Position numbers and translations under genes: made by a program. A stretch of 64,000 bases of DNA from the NCBI GenBank assembly GCA_045656005.1, contig JAZOQG010000003.1:4032-68031 (forward strand). Reading direction: 5' to 3'. Origin of the DNA: JAZNQN01 sp045656005 (GTDB lineage: Bacteria > Bacillota > Clostridia > UMGS1883 > UMGS1540). Positions 1-8,316 of the stretch are shown here, one piece after another. The notes under the pieces are model-generated. The model ran no database searches. It saw only the letters and a list, made by a program, of their open reading frames with translations, and was not told the DNA's origin. Positions within the stretch are counted from its first letter, which is position 1. Each line of letters starts with the position of its first letter.

Positions 1-324
1 TTTTTTGCCATTTTCTTTTTTAGATGTTTCTTCTTCTGCGTTTCCGCCTGCAAGTTTGAAAAAGCTCTTAATGGGATTGTCATCGTCATCATCAACAAAA
101 GACTCCATCATATCCCCGGGCATACCAAAAAAGCCTGCCATCTGCTCTTCAAGATTATCAAAATCCTCGGGGCTTATTCCCATGGCTTCCATAGACTTTG
201 AAACATCAATCCCAAGCTCTTTTGCGCAGGGAAGGCAAAGACCTTCATTTATCGTTTTTCCGTTTTCCATTCTTGTAACAAATATAACTGCAAGATTTTT
301 TTTGCAGTGTGAACACATCATCAT
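1..324 (-). CDS. Clp-type AAA+ ATPase, N-terminal fragment (runs off the left edge)
   Basis: The minus strand is open from an ATG at 324 (alternatives at 321 and 318) to the window edge, 108 codons. The protein starts with Met codons, then CSHCKKN and, about 30 residues on, CLPCAKELGI: two CxxC pairs that should form a zinc finger. A stretch rich in Met, Gly and Asp follows, then a charged linker. This layout is what I know from Clostridial Clp protease ATPases (ClpC/ClpE-like), where a zinc finger precedes the AAA+ modules; those modules lie outside the window, so the assignment rests on the N-terminus only. AAGGAT just upstream is a suitable ribosome binding site. The family unfolds proteins for ClpP in the cytoplasm. 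Confidence 0.6.
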   Translation of the reverse strand, partial: MMMCSHCKKNLAVIFVTRMENGKTINEGLCLPCAKELGIDVSKSMEAMGISPEDFDNLEEQMAGFFGMPGDMMESFVDDDDDNPIKSFFKLAGGNAEEETSKKENGKK

Positions 325-410
325 TAAAACCAAATCCTTAAAATTATTGTGCAAGGCACTAAACTATATTGTAACATAAAACTTTAAATAAGTTTATTAA
401 CATTCTGTAA

Positions 411-434
411 AAAATCTGCCAAAAGGCAGATTTT
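411..434 (-). terminator. Intrinsic terminator after the L,D-transpeptidase gene
   Basis: Stem ATCTGCC/GGCAGAT with a four-base loop and flanking A/T runs, so that minus-strand RNA ends in a U-tract. It lies about 40 bases after the minus-strand stop codon at 473-475. Confidence 0.75.
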
Positions 435-443
435 TATTACATA

Positions 444-473
444 TGGTCAGGGCTGTGCATTTTATCACATTCC
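444..473 (-). repeat. R2 dispersed repeat, copy 1 (diverged)
   Basis: On the minus strand the segment directly after the L,D-transpeptidase stop reads ATGTGATAAAATGCACAG and then CCCTGACC. It shares CTGTGCATTTTATCA (plus strand) with the copy at 61794-61826 and is a weaker relative of the copies at 29.3, 32.1, 36.8 and 40.8 kb. Confidence 0.45.
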
Positions 474-1612
474 TAGTAAACTATAACTGTTGTGTTAAAT
501 GGCATGTCTCTTTCCATCCATCTTACATCATCATCATACATTCTTATACACCCGTGTGATGCAGGACGGCCAATGGTGGCATCAATGAGTGTTGAGCCAT
601 CGGGAGTATAAAGTCTTGAATGAAATGCAAGTCCTCTGTAAAGTTCAAAATATAAAATGGGGCGCACCTGATAATCGGGTTTTACCCATTTATCTTCTCT
701 TGCAATGTATTTATAAACTCCCATGGGTGTAGGAGTTGTGTTTGCACCTGTAGCGCAAGAGAAAGATTTTAAAATCTTCCATTTAAAACGGCTTCCTACA
801 AAAATATTAACTTTCTGCCTTCTGGGGTTAATCCAGATAAGGTAACCTGTCTGGCTGTCGTAACCTTTTGCATTTACAAAAATTTCTTTCTCGTCATTTG
901 TATAGTCACCCGACTCTGTAAAGTTTGAGGAAGAAATGCGAACACTGCCATATGGCACCCATACATATGTTGCATCGGGAAGCTGAATGTAAGCAGAATA
1001 TTCCTCGTTATGGTCATAATATATAACGGAAGTGCCTGCCGCAACTGTTCCCACTTTATTTGTAAGGGAGCTGTTTCCGTATGTAGCAGAGGAAGAAGTT
1101 ACTGTGGCTCTTATCTGCATCGGCTGAACAAGTTCCAAAACCCTTTGTACCTCGGTGTCAATATAAGTGTCAGGGCTATAGGGAATTGTGATAAGCTCTT
1201 CTCTTATAATTCCGTCAACTGCAATATCCACACTTACTCCTGTGGAGCCTTTAGGAGAATAGTAGGGCAAAAGTCCCTGATAGCTTATGGTAATCCCTTC
1301 GTAAAGGTCGATATTGCTATAGTATCCGTCAGAAAGAGGAACGCCGTCTTGCTTCCACTGAAGGGACGCTGTGGTGCCTTCGGGAACATTTGTAATTTTC
1401 ATTTCAACCATTACGGGCTGATTTTTCATAAGGCTTTCGCTATGAGATGTAAATTCCACTCCGAGGCTTTTAACAACGCTCGGCGGTGCTGCGGGGGGAC
1501 GCGGGTATGCACCCAGTGCCCTTATAACCTCAAGCTCCCTTGCAGATGCAGGAGCATAAAGTGTACATATTGTGATTGTAATTGCAAGAATCAAAGTAAT
1601 AATTTTTTTCAA
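473..1612 (-). CDS. Secreted L,D-transpeptidase (YkuD domain)
   Basis: 379 residues. Residues 1-24 are a signal peptide ending near APASA. About 25-240 is a poorly conserved extracellular region that may contain an SH3-like segment (VGTVAAGTSVIYY). The C-terminal YkuD domain (about 243-379) has the catalytic signature: His331 and SHGC with Cys355. Such enzymes form 3-3 peptidoglycan cross-links or attach proteins to the wall, outside the membrane. The start is TTG at 1612, chosen because AAGGCGG lies six bases upstream and the signal peptide begins there (MKKIITLI). It follows ispE on the same strand after about 70 bases and has its own downstream terminator. Family is clear; the exact substrate is not. 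Confidence 0.88.
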   Translation of the reverse strand: MKKIITLILAITITICTLYAPASARELEVIRALGAYPRPPAAPPSVVKSLGVEFTSHSESLMKNQPVMVEMKITNVPEGTTASLQWKQDGVPLSDGYYSNIDLYEGITISYQGLLPYYSPKGSTGVSVDIAVDGIIREELITIPYSPDTYIDTEVQRVLELVQPMQIRATVTSSSATYGNSSLTNKVGTVAAGTSVIYYDHNEEYSAYIQLPDATYVWVPYGSVRISSSNFTESGDYTNDEKEIFVNAKGYDSQTGYLIWINPRRQKVNIFVGSRFKWKILKSFSCATGANTTPTPMGVYKYIAREDKWVKPDYQVRPILYFELYRGLAFHSRLYTPDGSTLIDATIGRPASHGCIRMYDDDVRWMERDMPFNTTVIVY

Positions 1613-1684
1613 TATAATCCGCCTTTCGGAAATTTTTAAATCAATTAATTATACAGCCACAATCTCTGGTTGTCAACTGAAAAA

Positions 1685-2554
1685 TTAAGGAAAAATCAAC
1701 TCATTTTGAGGCAAAGCAGAAAATGAAAAGCACTTATGTGCTCTTTTAAAGTGGGAAACAGCTTTTTTTGCTTCCTTTTGCGAGTTAAAAATGCCGAAAA
1801 CTGCTGAGCCGCTTCCGCTCATGCAACTGCCAAGAGCACCAAAGGACAAAAGCTCACTTTTATATTTTACGAGGTCTTTATATCTGGGCTCTACGGCTTT
1901 TTCCAAAACATTGAAGGCTCTTATGGAAAGTGCGTGCAAATCCTTCGAGTTAAGTGCTGAAATTATGCCATCTGTATCGGGGTGATATTCACATTCTGAG
2001 AGCGAAAAGTTTTCAAAAACTGTTTTGGTGCTTATAGAAAGAGAAGGTTTTATAAGCACGATATGGCACTCGGGCATAGATGGAAGGGGAGTTAAAATTT
2101 CGCCCACACCTTCTGCAAGGTGAGTGCCGCCCCTCATGCAGAAAACGACATCTGCTCCGCAAGATAGCCCTATTTTTTCCAAGTTTTCACTTTCTATGGG
2201 GAAACCATGCATTTTATTAAGTCCCAGAAGAGCGGCGGCGGCATCTGCACTTCCGCCTCCAAGTCCTGCTCCCATCGGGATTTTCTTGTCAATATATATA
2301 TCTGCTGCAGGATTTTTTCCTATTTCTGCATAGAAAAGCTCCGCAGCTTTAAAAACAATATTCCGTCTGTCGCAAGGAAGATAGGAAAGGTTTGATTTTA
2401 TGCGTATTCCGTCATAATCAGTATTTATAAAAACCTTATCGTGAAGGCTTACCGACTGCATAACCGATTTAAGATTATGATAGCCGTCAGCCCTTTTTCC
2501 CACAACGTCAAGAGAAATATTTATTTTTGCATAGGCTTTAAAACATTCTCTCAT
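1685..2554 (-). CDS. ispE: 4-diphosphocytidyl-2-C-methyl-D-erythritol kinase
   Basis: 289 residues, the normal IspE length. It phosphorylates CDP-methylerythritol with ATP in the non-mevalonate isoprenoid pathway (cytoplasm). The N-terminal AYAKINISLDV and the GHMP-kinase ATP loop PMGAGLGGGSADAAAAL (about residues 91-107) are diagnostic, and a glycine/serine-rich GSCMSGSGSAVFG lies near the C-terminus. The start ATG overlaps the galU stop in an ATGA arrangement, so translation is probably coupled to galU. Confidence 0.95.
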   Translation of the reverse strand: MRECFKAYAKINISLDVVGKRADGYHNLKSVMQSVSLHDKVFINTDYDGIRIKSNLSYLPCDRRNIVFKAAELFYAEIGKNPAADIYIDKKIPMGAGLGGGSADAAAALLGLNKMHGFPIESENLEKIGLSCGADVVFCMRGGTHLAEGVGEILTPLPSMPECHIVLIKPSLSISTKTVFENFSLSECEYHPDTDGIISALNSKDLHALSIRAFNVLEKAVEPRYKDLVKYKSELLSFGALGSCMSGSGSAVFGIFNSQKEAKKAVSHFKRAHKCFSFSALPQNELIFP

Positions 2555-3423
2555 TTATTTTCTCCGACTAATTTTTTAAGATATTCCATAAATTCGTCTT
2601 TGATGTCATCACGGCGAAGTGCCTGCTCAACAGTGGCCTGCAAAAATCCCATTTTATTACCGACATCATAGCGCTTGCCAATAAAATCATAGGCATAAAT
2701 AGGTTGTTTGGCTGAAAGCATGGAAAGTGCATCTGTAAGCTGAATTTCTCCGCCTGCACCAGGGGTTACATTCTCGAGGCACTCAAAAATTTCAGGAGTT
2801 ATGATATATCTTCCCAAAACTGCAATGCGGGAAGGTGCATCTTCTTTTTTTGGTTTTTCAACCATATCCAAAACTCTGTAAACTCGGTCTGAAACGGGAC
2901 CTGGTTTTATGATTCCATATTTTGAAACGTCGTTTTCAGAAACTGTCTGAACACCTAAGATACTGCAGGAATATTTTTCGTAAACGTCAATCATCTGTTT
3001 AAGGCATGGGGTTTCGCTGTGAACTATATCGTCACCCAAAAGTACTGCAAAAGGCTCATGACCTACAAAAGATTTTGCACAGTGGATGGCATGTCCGAGT
3101 CCGAGTGCCTCTTTTTGTCTTACATAATGAATGTTTGCGAGAGAGGAAATTGGTTCAATCTGCTCTATAAAATCAAATTTACCTGCTCTTTTAAGCTCGT
3201 TTTCAAGCTCGTAGGATTTATCAAAATGGTCCTCAATAGCTCTTTTTCCGCGACCTGTTATAATGAGAATATCCTCAATACCTGATGACGCTGCCTCCTC
3301 AATAATGTATTGCAAAGTAGGAGTGTCAACTATGGGGAGCATTTCCTTCGGAACTGCTTTTGTAGCAGGGAGAAATCTTGTTCCCAGTCCTGCTGCAGGG
3401 ATAACCGCTTTTTTGATTTTCAT
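2551..3423 (-). CDS. galU: UTP-glucose-1-phosphate uridylyltransferase
   Basis: 290 residues, full length for bacterial GalU. It makes UDP-glucose from UTP and glucose-1-phosphate for envelope polysaccharides and glycolipids. The nucleotide-binding N-terminus reads AVIPAAGLGTRFLPATKA with KEMLPIVDTP next; DDIVHSE, VEKPKKEDAPS and GGEIQLTDA are family motifs. GAAAGG lies before the ATG. It sits about 20 bases after the tRNA thiolase gene and overlaps ispE by four bases, so 4153 down to 1685 is probably one transcript. Confidence 0.95.
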   Translation of the reverse strand: MKIKKAVIPAAGLGTRFLPATKAVPKEMLPIVDTPTLQYIIEEAASSGIEDILIITGRGKRAIEDHFDKSYELENELKRAGKFDFIEQIEPISSLANIHYVRQKEALGLGHAIHCAKSFVGHEPFAVLLGDDIVHSETPCLKQMIDVYEKYSCSILGVQTVSENDVSKYGIIKPGPVSDRVYRVLDMVEKPKKEDAPSRIAVLGRYIITPEIFECLENVTPGAGGEIQLTDALSMLSAKQPIYAYDFIGKRYDVGNKMGFLQATVEQALRRDDIKDEFMEYLKKLVGENK

Positions 3424-3442
3424 AATAACAAATCCTTTCTTT

Positions 3443-4153
3443 TTAATTTATTTTCCAGTCGGGCAACGTATCTTTTATTGCGGTGAAAACTCTTTCGGAA
3501 AGTCCGTGGTTTTCACTATTTAATCTTTTGAGAAGGTTTTTCATATCCTCTCTTTTTGTATTTCCGTCAGCAGGGCATGAGCTTTTTACTGTCGGAATAT
3601 CATTTCTGTTCATAAAACCAATAACCTGATGCTCTGTCATATAAATAAGAGGTCTTATCACGTGAATGTCTTTTCTGTCAAGATATGTTACTGGACTAAA
3701 GCATCCTATTCTGCCTTCATAAAAGAGTGAAAGAAAAAAGGTTTCGATAACATCATCAAAGTGATGGCCGAGTGCCACTTTATTGCATCCATGTTCTTTT
3801 GCGGCATCATGAAGTGCACCGCGGCGAAGTTTTGCACAAAGAGAACAGGGACTTTTTTCCTGCCTTATATCAAAAACTATTTCGGCTATGTTTGTTTTCT
3901 GAATTACAAGGTCTATTCCTGCGTTTTTGAAGCACTCTGTAAGGGGAGAATAGTCCATGCCGGGAAAACCCATATCAAGGCTTATGGGGACTATCTCAAA
4001 TTTTTGCGGATAAAAACGCTTTAAAGCATTAAGACCAAGGGCGAGGGTGCTGCTGTCTTTCCCGCCTGAAATGCCAACGGCAATGCGGTCACCCTCATTT
4101 ATCATTTTATAATCATCCACCGCTCGGCGGATATAGCTTAAAACTCTTCTCAA
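3443..4153 (-). CDS. TtcA/TilS-family PP-loop ATPase, probable tRNA 2-thiocytidine synthetase
   Basis: 236 residues. The PP-loop ATP-binding motif SGGKDSS is at residues 29-35. Cys103 and Cys106 (SPCSLCAKLRRG) and Cys193 (SSCPADG) match the three cysteines that hold the [4Fe-4S] cluster in TtcA proteins; GHHFDDVIETFFL is the other family signature. TtcA thiolates C32 in some tRNAs; in Clostridia this short subfamily is widespread and its precise tRNA target is less certain. The start is TTG at 4153 with GAGG nine bases upstream, placed at the end of the carboxypeptidase gene only 6 bases away, which indicates an operon. Confidence 0.8.
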   Translation of the reverse strand: MRRVLSYIRRAVDDYKMINEGDRIAVGISGGKDSSTLALGLNALKRFYPQKFEIVPISLDMGFPGMDYSPLTECFKNAGIDLVIQKTNIAEIVFDIRQEKSPCSLCAKLRRGALHDAAKEHGCNKVALGHHFDDVIETFFLSLFYEGRIGCFSPVTYLDRKDIHVIRPLIYMTEHQVIGFMNRNDIPTVKSSCPADGNTKREDMKNLLKRLNSENHGLSERVFTAIKDTLPDWKIN

Positions 4154-4159
4154 TATTCT

Positions 4160-5437
4160 TTACCTCGAAGTCTTTCTTCTGCGTCTGCGTCTCCTGCGTT
4201 GTCTTTTAAAAGAAGAATAAAGAAACCAAGTTACAAATGCAAACACTAAAAGAATATAAAATACTGCTGATTTAAAAAGTTTGTAAATGGGTTTAAAAAT
4301 AAAGGCAAGCGGGATTTTTGAATAATCGGAAACAGAAAGCATATCACACTCTCCTACCTTTACTCCGTCATACCAGTATTCCATTCTGCCAAGTTTTTCA
4401 CCAAGTTTTACGGGTGCCTTAACAGTTTGTTTTATGTACTCTTTCTTTTCGATTTTCTTGGGGTCTGCGCCTTTTGGTAAAATGAGATTGACAGTTTGAG
4501 ACGCAGTTAAAATTGCCTCATCAGAAAAACTGCTTTTTATTGGGATAGAGCTTATTATGTCATCTTTTTTTGCGACAGTATGAGCATCATGGTTTTCAAA
4601 GCCATACTTTAAAAGTTTTTTACTGTCAACAAAAGACGAAGTTTCTGTGTCATCAGGTTTTGCACCTAAAACTGCGGATATATATTTTTCGTTTCCGCTT
4701 TCGGCACATGCAACAAGGCAATAGCCTGCATGGCTTGTATATCCCGTCTTTATTCCTGTTGCATACTGATAATAATATTTTGATTTTTTATCAAGAAGGT
4801 GATTTGTTGAGTGCAAAATGCGTTCCTCGTCCATTTTATTTGTGGGAGGAATGGTGTGTTTTGTCATTTTAACGGCTTCTGCAAAAAATGGAAGTTTCAT
4901 TGCATACACTGCGATTTTTGAAAGGTCCTTTGCAGTTGTGTAATGGTTTTCGTCATGAAGTCCGTGGGGGTTTGTAAAATGGGTATTTTCACATCCGAGT
5001 TCCTTTACTTTTTTGTTCATAAGCTCAACAAAACCTTCTGGGGTTTTGCTTATATATTCTGCGAGAACATTTGCCGCATCATTTGCAGAGGCAATTATAA
5101 GAGAATAGAGCAAGTTCTCAAAGGACATTTTTTCCCCTTCGGAAAGATTTATTTTACTGCTGTCATATTCTATACTGTTGACAGCATAAAAACTAGCTGT
5201 GAGCATTTCGTTTTTTTCGAGTCCGCCACTTTCAATTGCTAAAATTGCGGTAACAATTTTTGTGGTTGAAGCAGGGTACATCTTTTTATCCGAATTTTTT
5301 TCAAAAAGAGTAAGCCCTGATTCGCCGTCAACCAAAACTGCTGACGGGGATTTTAATGATATTTCAGCTGAACATACGCAGGTAAACGCAAGGATAAATG
5401 CCAGAGTGAGTAAAATTATTTTTTTAAAGTAACTCAT
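4160..5437 (-). CDS. D-alanyl-D-alanine carboxypeptidase (PBP5/DacF type)
   Basis: 425 residues. A signal peptide (1-24) precedes the S11 peptidase domain. Catalytic SxxK is Ser57-Lys60 (STTK), SxN is Ser117-Asn119 (SAN), and KTG is 230-232. A C-terminal beta-rich domain follows, then one membrane helix (about 391-412). The protein ends in a strongly basic tail with a run of nine arginines. Family members trim the terminal D-Ala from peptidoglycan stem peptides. Most DacF/PBP5 proteins anchor by an amphipathic helix; a true membrane span followed by an Arg tail is a variant. GGAG lies eight bases before the ATG. Vegetative or sporulation role cannot be told. Confidence 0.9.
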   Translation of the reverse strand: MSYFKKIILLTLAFILAFTCVCSAEISLKSPSAVLVDGESGLTLFEKNSDKKMYPASTTKIVTAILAIESGGLEKNEMLTASFYAVNSIEYDSSKINLSEGEKMSFENLLYSLIIASANDAANVLAEYISKTPEGFVELMNKKVKELGCENTHFTNPHGLHDENHYTTAKDLSKIAVYAMKLPFFAEAVKMTKHTIPPTNKMDEERILHSTNHLLDKKSKYYYQYATGIKTGYTSHAGYCLVACAESGNEKYISAVLGAKPDDTETSSFVDSKKLLKYGFENHDAHTVAKKDDIISSIPIKSSFSDEAILTASQTVNLILPKGADPKKIEKKEYIKQTVKAPVKLGEKLGRMEYWYDGVKVGECDMLSVSDYSKIPLAFIFKPIYKLFKSAVFYILLVFAFVTWFLYSSFKRQRRRRRRRRKTSR

Positions 5438-5495
5438 AAATTGCTCCTATCTTATCGGTAGTAAAAAAGTATATAAGTATTTTTTGTCAAAAGTG

Positions 5496-5524
5496 TTGAA
5501 AAAATTTCTATTATATTATATAAT
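5496..5524 (+). promoter_or_regulatory. Sigma-A promoter for the comEA-like gene
   Basis: TTGAAA (5496-5501), 17-base spacer, TATAAT (5519-5524), about 50 bases before the start codon in the divergent gap between dacF-like and comEA-like genes. Confidence 0.75.
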
Positions 5525-5574
5525 ATAACAAAACTTCTGTTGTGGCAAGTAATTTTTTTATTTGAGGATAAATT

Positions 5575-6132
5575 ATGTTAAAAATACTTGAAAAGTATAA
5601 AGAAAAAATTATTTCCATTTCCATTTGCATAATGGTGCTTTTAATACTTGGCATGGTTTCTGCAAATTATTTAAATGAGACGGCAGACAGAAAAGAGTTG
5701 GAAGCGATGCTTTCGGAAAATGACAAAGCGGGAACAATAGAGGTTGAGGTCGGTGGTGAGGTTATAAACCCCGGAAGATACTCTCTTAAAGAAGGCTCCC
5801 GTGTGGGTGATGCCATTGAGGCGGCGGGAGGCTTTACGGAAAATGCAAACAGAAAAATAAACATTGCTTTTTTACTTAGAAATGGAGAAAAAGTAATTGT
5901 TGCGGACAGGGAAAGCGAGCCGAACTCAGGCATTGCATACAAGGTGAATTTAAACACGGCAACGAAATACGAACTTATGTCTATTGACGGCATAGGAGAC
6001 AAAACGGCAGAAAGAATATTGGCGTACAGAGATAAAATGGGTGGTTTTTCTTCCCCACAGCAAATAATGGAAGTCAGGGGAATAGGTGAAAAGATGTATG
6101 ATGAAATAAAAAATATTATTGTGACAGAATAA
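5575..6132 (+). CDS. comEA: ComEA-family protein (SLBB plus helix-hairpin-helix)
   Basis: 185 residues. One N-terminal membrane helix (about 12-31), then a soluble linker, an SLBB domain (VEVGGEVINPGRYSLKEGSR, roughly 55-110) and a C-terminal (HhH)2 DNA-binding unit (KVNLNTATKYELMSIDGIGD onward; second hairpin EVRGIGEKMYDEIK). This is the ComEA layout: a membrane-anchored outer DNA receptor for natural transformation. No other com gene is nearby, so competence is not shown. GAGGAT precedes the ATG. The following two-component system starts 25 bases later and may be co-transcribed. Confidence 0.88.
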   Translation: MLKILEKYKEKIISISICIMVLLILGMVSANYLNETADRKELEAMLSENDKAGTIEVEVGGEVINPGRYSLKEGSRVGDAIEAAGGFTENANRKINIAFLLRNGEKVIVADRESEPNSGIAYKVNLNTATKYELMSIDGIGDKTAERILAYRDKMGGFSSPQQIMEVRGIGEKMYDEIKNIIVTE

Positions 6133-6157
6133 ATTATGAAACGGAGTGAAATAAGAG

Positions 6158-6841
6158 TTGAAAATACTTATTGTTGATGACGAAAAGTTATTGGTTAAAG
6201 GAATTAAGTTTAATTTCGAACAGGAAGGTTTTGAGGTTGAAACCGCTTATGACGGCGAGGAAGCCTTGAAACTTGCGAGGGACAAAAGTATTGACATTAT
6301 TATTCTCGACCTTATGCTTCCTAAAATTGACGGGCTTGCGGTATGCCAGAAAATTCGCGATTTTTCAAAGGTGCCCATCATTATGCTCACGGCTAAAACT
6401 GATGACATGGACAAAATTTTAGGTCTTGAATATGGGGCGGACGATTATCTTACAAAGCCTTTTAACATTTTAGAGCTTAAGGCCAGAGTTAAAGCTATTC
6501 TCCGCAGAACAGGAAGCGGAAATGACGGAGGAAGAAAAGGTCAGCGAGGTGGCGCAGGGCTTGAGCTTGACTACAATCTCAGAAAACTTCGCATAGACGA
6601 CAAGTGGATAGAGCTTACATCAAAAGAATTTGACCTTATTGACCTTCTTGTAAGCAACGCAGGAAAAGTATATTCAAGAGAACATCTTCTTGACATTGTG
6701 TGGGGATATGATTATCCGGGAGATATCAGAACGGTTGACGTTCATGTGAGAAGACTCCGTGAAAAAATCGAGCCTGACCCGGCAACACCAACATATATAC
6801 TCACCAAATGGGGGGTAGGTTACTATTTTAAAGAAAACTAA
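6158..6841 (+). CDS. OmpR/PhoB-family response regulator
   Basis: 227 residues. Receiver domain 1-120 with the acidic pair DD at 7-8, phospho-acceptor Asp51 (ILDLMLP) and LTKPF for the conserved Lys; winged-helix DNA-binding domain about 130-225 with EFDLIDLLVSNAGKVYSR and the closing TKWGVGYYF. The start is TTG at 6158, preceded by ACGGAGTG; no in-frame ATG exists before the receiver. It is followed directly by its histidine kinase. The target genes are unknown; the GerMN lipoprotein downstream is a candidate output. Confidence 0.92.
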   Translation: MKILIVDDEKLLVKGIKFNFEQEGFEVETAYDGEEALKLARDKSIDIIILDLMLPKIDGLAVCQKIRDFSKVPIIMLTAKTDDMDKILGLEYGADDYLTKPFNILELKARVKAILRRTGSGNDGGRKGQRGGAGLELDYNLRKLRIDDKWIELTSKEFDLIDLLVSNAGKVYSREHLLDIVWGYDYPGDIRTVDVHVRRLREKIEPDPATPTYILTKWGVGYYFKEN

Positions 6842-8291
6842 TGCAGTTATAGGCAGTATAAAATGGCGCCTTGCGGCAACTTATGTTCTCATAATGCTTG
6901 TGACACTTGTACTTATCATGGGATATGTTTTAAACCTTGTGAGCGAGTATTCTTTTAACGAAAGAAAAGTTGACCTTCTGACAAAGGCAAATATTATTGC
7001 CAACTTTGCTGCACAGAGTAATTTTGAACAACTCAGGGGAATAAAGGAATTTAAGCAAACCATAGAAATGGTGGGCGATGCCAGAGTAATGTTCCTTGAT
7101 GAAGATGCAAAGGTTTTGTTTGATACTTCGGAGGCCGCAAACCTCGTTGGAAAAACAATGCTCGTATCCCAGGTTGCAAAATCTCTTGAAGGGCAGGAAA
7201 GTGTTGAAAAAACAACTGAAAATGACAGAAACTACATTATAGTATCAGTTCCCGTAAAAGAGCAGGGAATGGTAGTGGGTGTGATTTACCTTCAGGCATC
7301 TTCTGACAGTATGGTAGAGTACCATGAGCACATGAGAAAAAATCTTCTCATTTTATCAGGTGTTATTTGTATCATCGTGGGAATTTTGAGCCTTGCGCTT
7401 TCAAATCTTTTTACAAGACCTATTTCAAAAATAAAGTCTAAAATTAAAGATATGAGCGACAGCAAGGTCAGAAAAACTATTGATTACAGAAGTGTTAATG
7501 AAATAAATGAACTTATTGAAGAGTTTAACAAAATGGTTGACCGCATAAATATAGTAGAGGAGAGAAGACAGCAGTTTGTGTCAAATGCTTCTCATGAGCT
7601 TAAAACACCGTTAAGTTCTTTAAAACTTATTTGTGACTCGATTTTGCAAAATCCTGATGTGGATATGGAGGTTGTGCGTGAGTTTTTGTGCGACATGAAT
7701 GACGAGGTTGACCGTCTTACAAGAATTACGAACAAACTTTTAAGCCTTACAAAGATGGATGCATCGGCAGAAGAAACAGAAATGGTTGAGCTTTCCGTTA
7801 TAAATCTTAAGGGGCTTATGCGAAGGATTGTAAAATCATTAAAGCCTCTTGCGGAAGAGAAAAAAATTGACTTTGAGGTTTTGCTTCCCGAGGACGTTTA
7901 CGCAACTGTTGATGCAGATAAACTCTGGGAGGCGGTTTACAACATTGTTGACAACAGCATAAAATACACTCCTGATGGAGGCTGGGTTTATGTTGAAATG
8001 TACAGAGACAAGCAAGAGGTTTATATAACCGTTGCAGACAGCGGTATAGGTATGCAGGAAGAGGAAACCGAAAAAATATTTGACCGTTTTTACAGAGTTG
8101 ACAAAGCAAGAGCAAGAGAAACGGGCGGAACGGGACTTGGTCTTTCTATTGCACAATCATCAGTTCAGCTTCACGGCGGAAGAATTTTTGTTGAAAGCCG
8201 TGAGGGAGTGGGAAGTCTTTTCAGAATTATTATTCCCACAGTTGCAAATTTAGGTGACGACAAAGAAAACAAAGAAGAGTCGGAAAAATAG
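6819..8291 (+). CDS. Membrane histidine kinase (PhoR/ResE type); true start unclear
   Basis: From the first in-frame ATG (6894) the protein is 465 residues: remainder of a first membrane helix, an extracytoplasmic sensor region (about 20-148), second helix (151-173), HAMP (about 170-222), HisKA with phospho-acceptor His234 (SNASHELKTPLS), and HATPase with DNSIKYTPDGG, DSGIGM and GGTGLGLSIAQ. It autophosphorylates and passes phosphate to the regulator encoded just upstream. The frame is open back to 6819, and the upstream codons read SIKWRLAATYVLIM, typical for the start of a first membrane helix, but no ATG, GTG or TTG lies in that stretch (see findings). Coordinates here give the open frame. 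Confidence 0.88.
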   Translation, partial: VTILKKTNAVIGSIKWRLAATYVLIMLVTLVLIMGYVLNLVSEYSFNERKVDLLTKANIIANFAAQSNFEQLRGIKEFKQTIEMVGDARVMFLDEDAKVLFDTSEAANLVGKTMLVSQVAKSLEGQESVEKTTENDRNYIIVSVPVKEQGMVVGVIYLQASSDSMVEYHEHMRKNLLILSGVICIIVGILSLALSNLFTRPISKIKSKIKDMSDSKVRKTIDYRSVNEINELIEEFNKMVDRINIVEERRQQFVSNASHELKTPLSSLKLICDSILQNPDVDMEVVREFLCDMNDEVDRLTRITNKLLSLTKMDASAEETEMVELSVINLKGLMRRIVKSLKPLAEEKKIDFEVLLPEDVYATVDADKLWEAVYNIVDNSIKYTPDGGWVYVEMYRDKQEVYITVADSGIGMQEEETEKIFDRFYRVDKARARETGGTGLGLSIAQSSVQLHGGRIFVESREGVGSLFRIIIPTVANLGDDKENKEESEK

Positions 8292-8316
8292 ACAGAGCAA
8301 AAGGAGGAGAGATAAT

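Noticed and set aside
1010..1639. Long plus-strand frame opposite the L,D-transpeptidase
   Set aside because: It mirrors a well-supported YkuD gene, has an unlikely Cys-rich composition and no ribosome binding site.
4160..4200. Arg run at the end of the carboxypeptidase as a frameshift artefact
   Set aside because: The repeat of CGT/CTG-type triplets stays in frame, and a basic tail after a membrane span is plausible.
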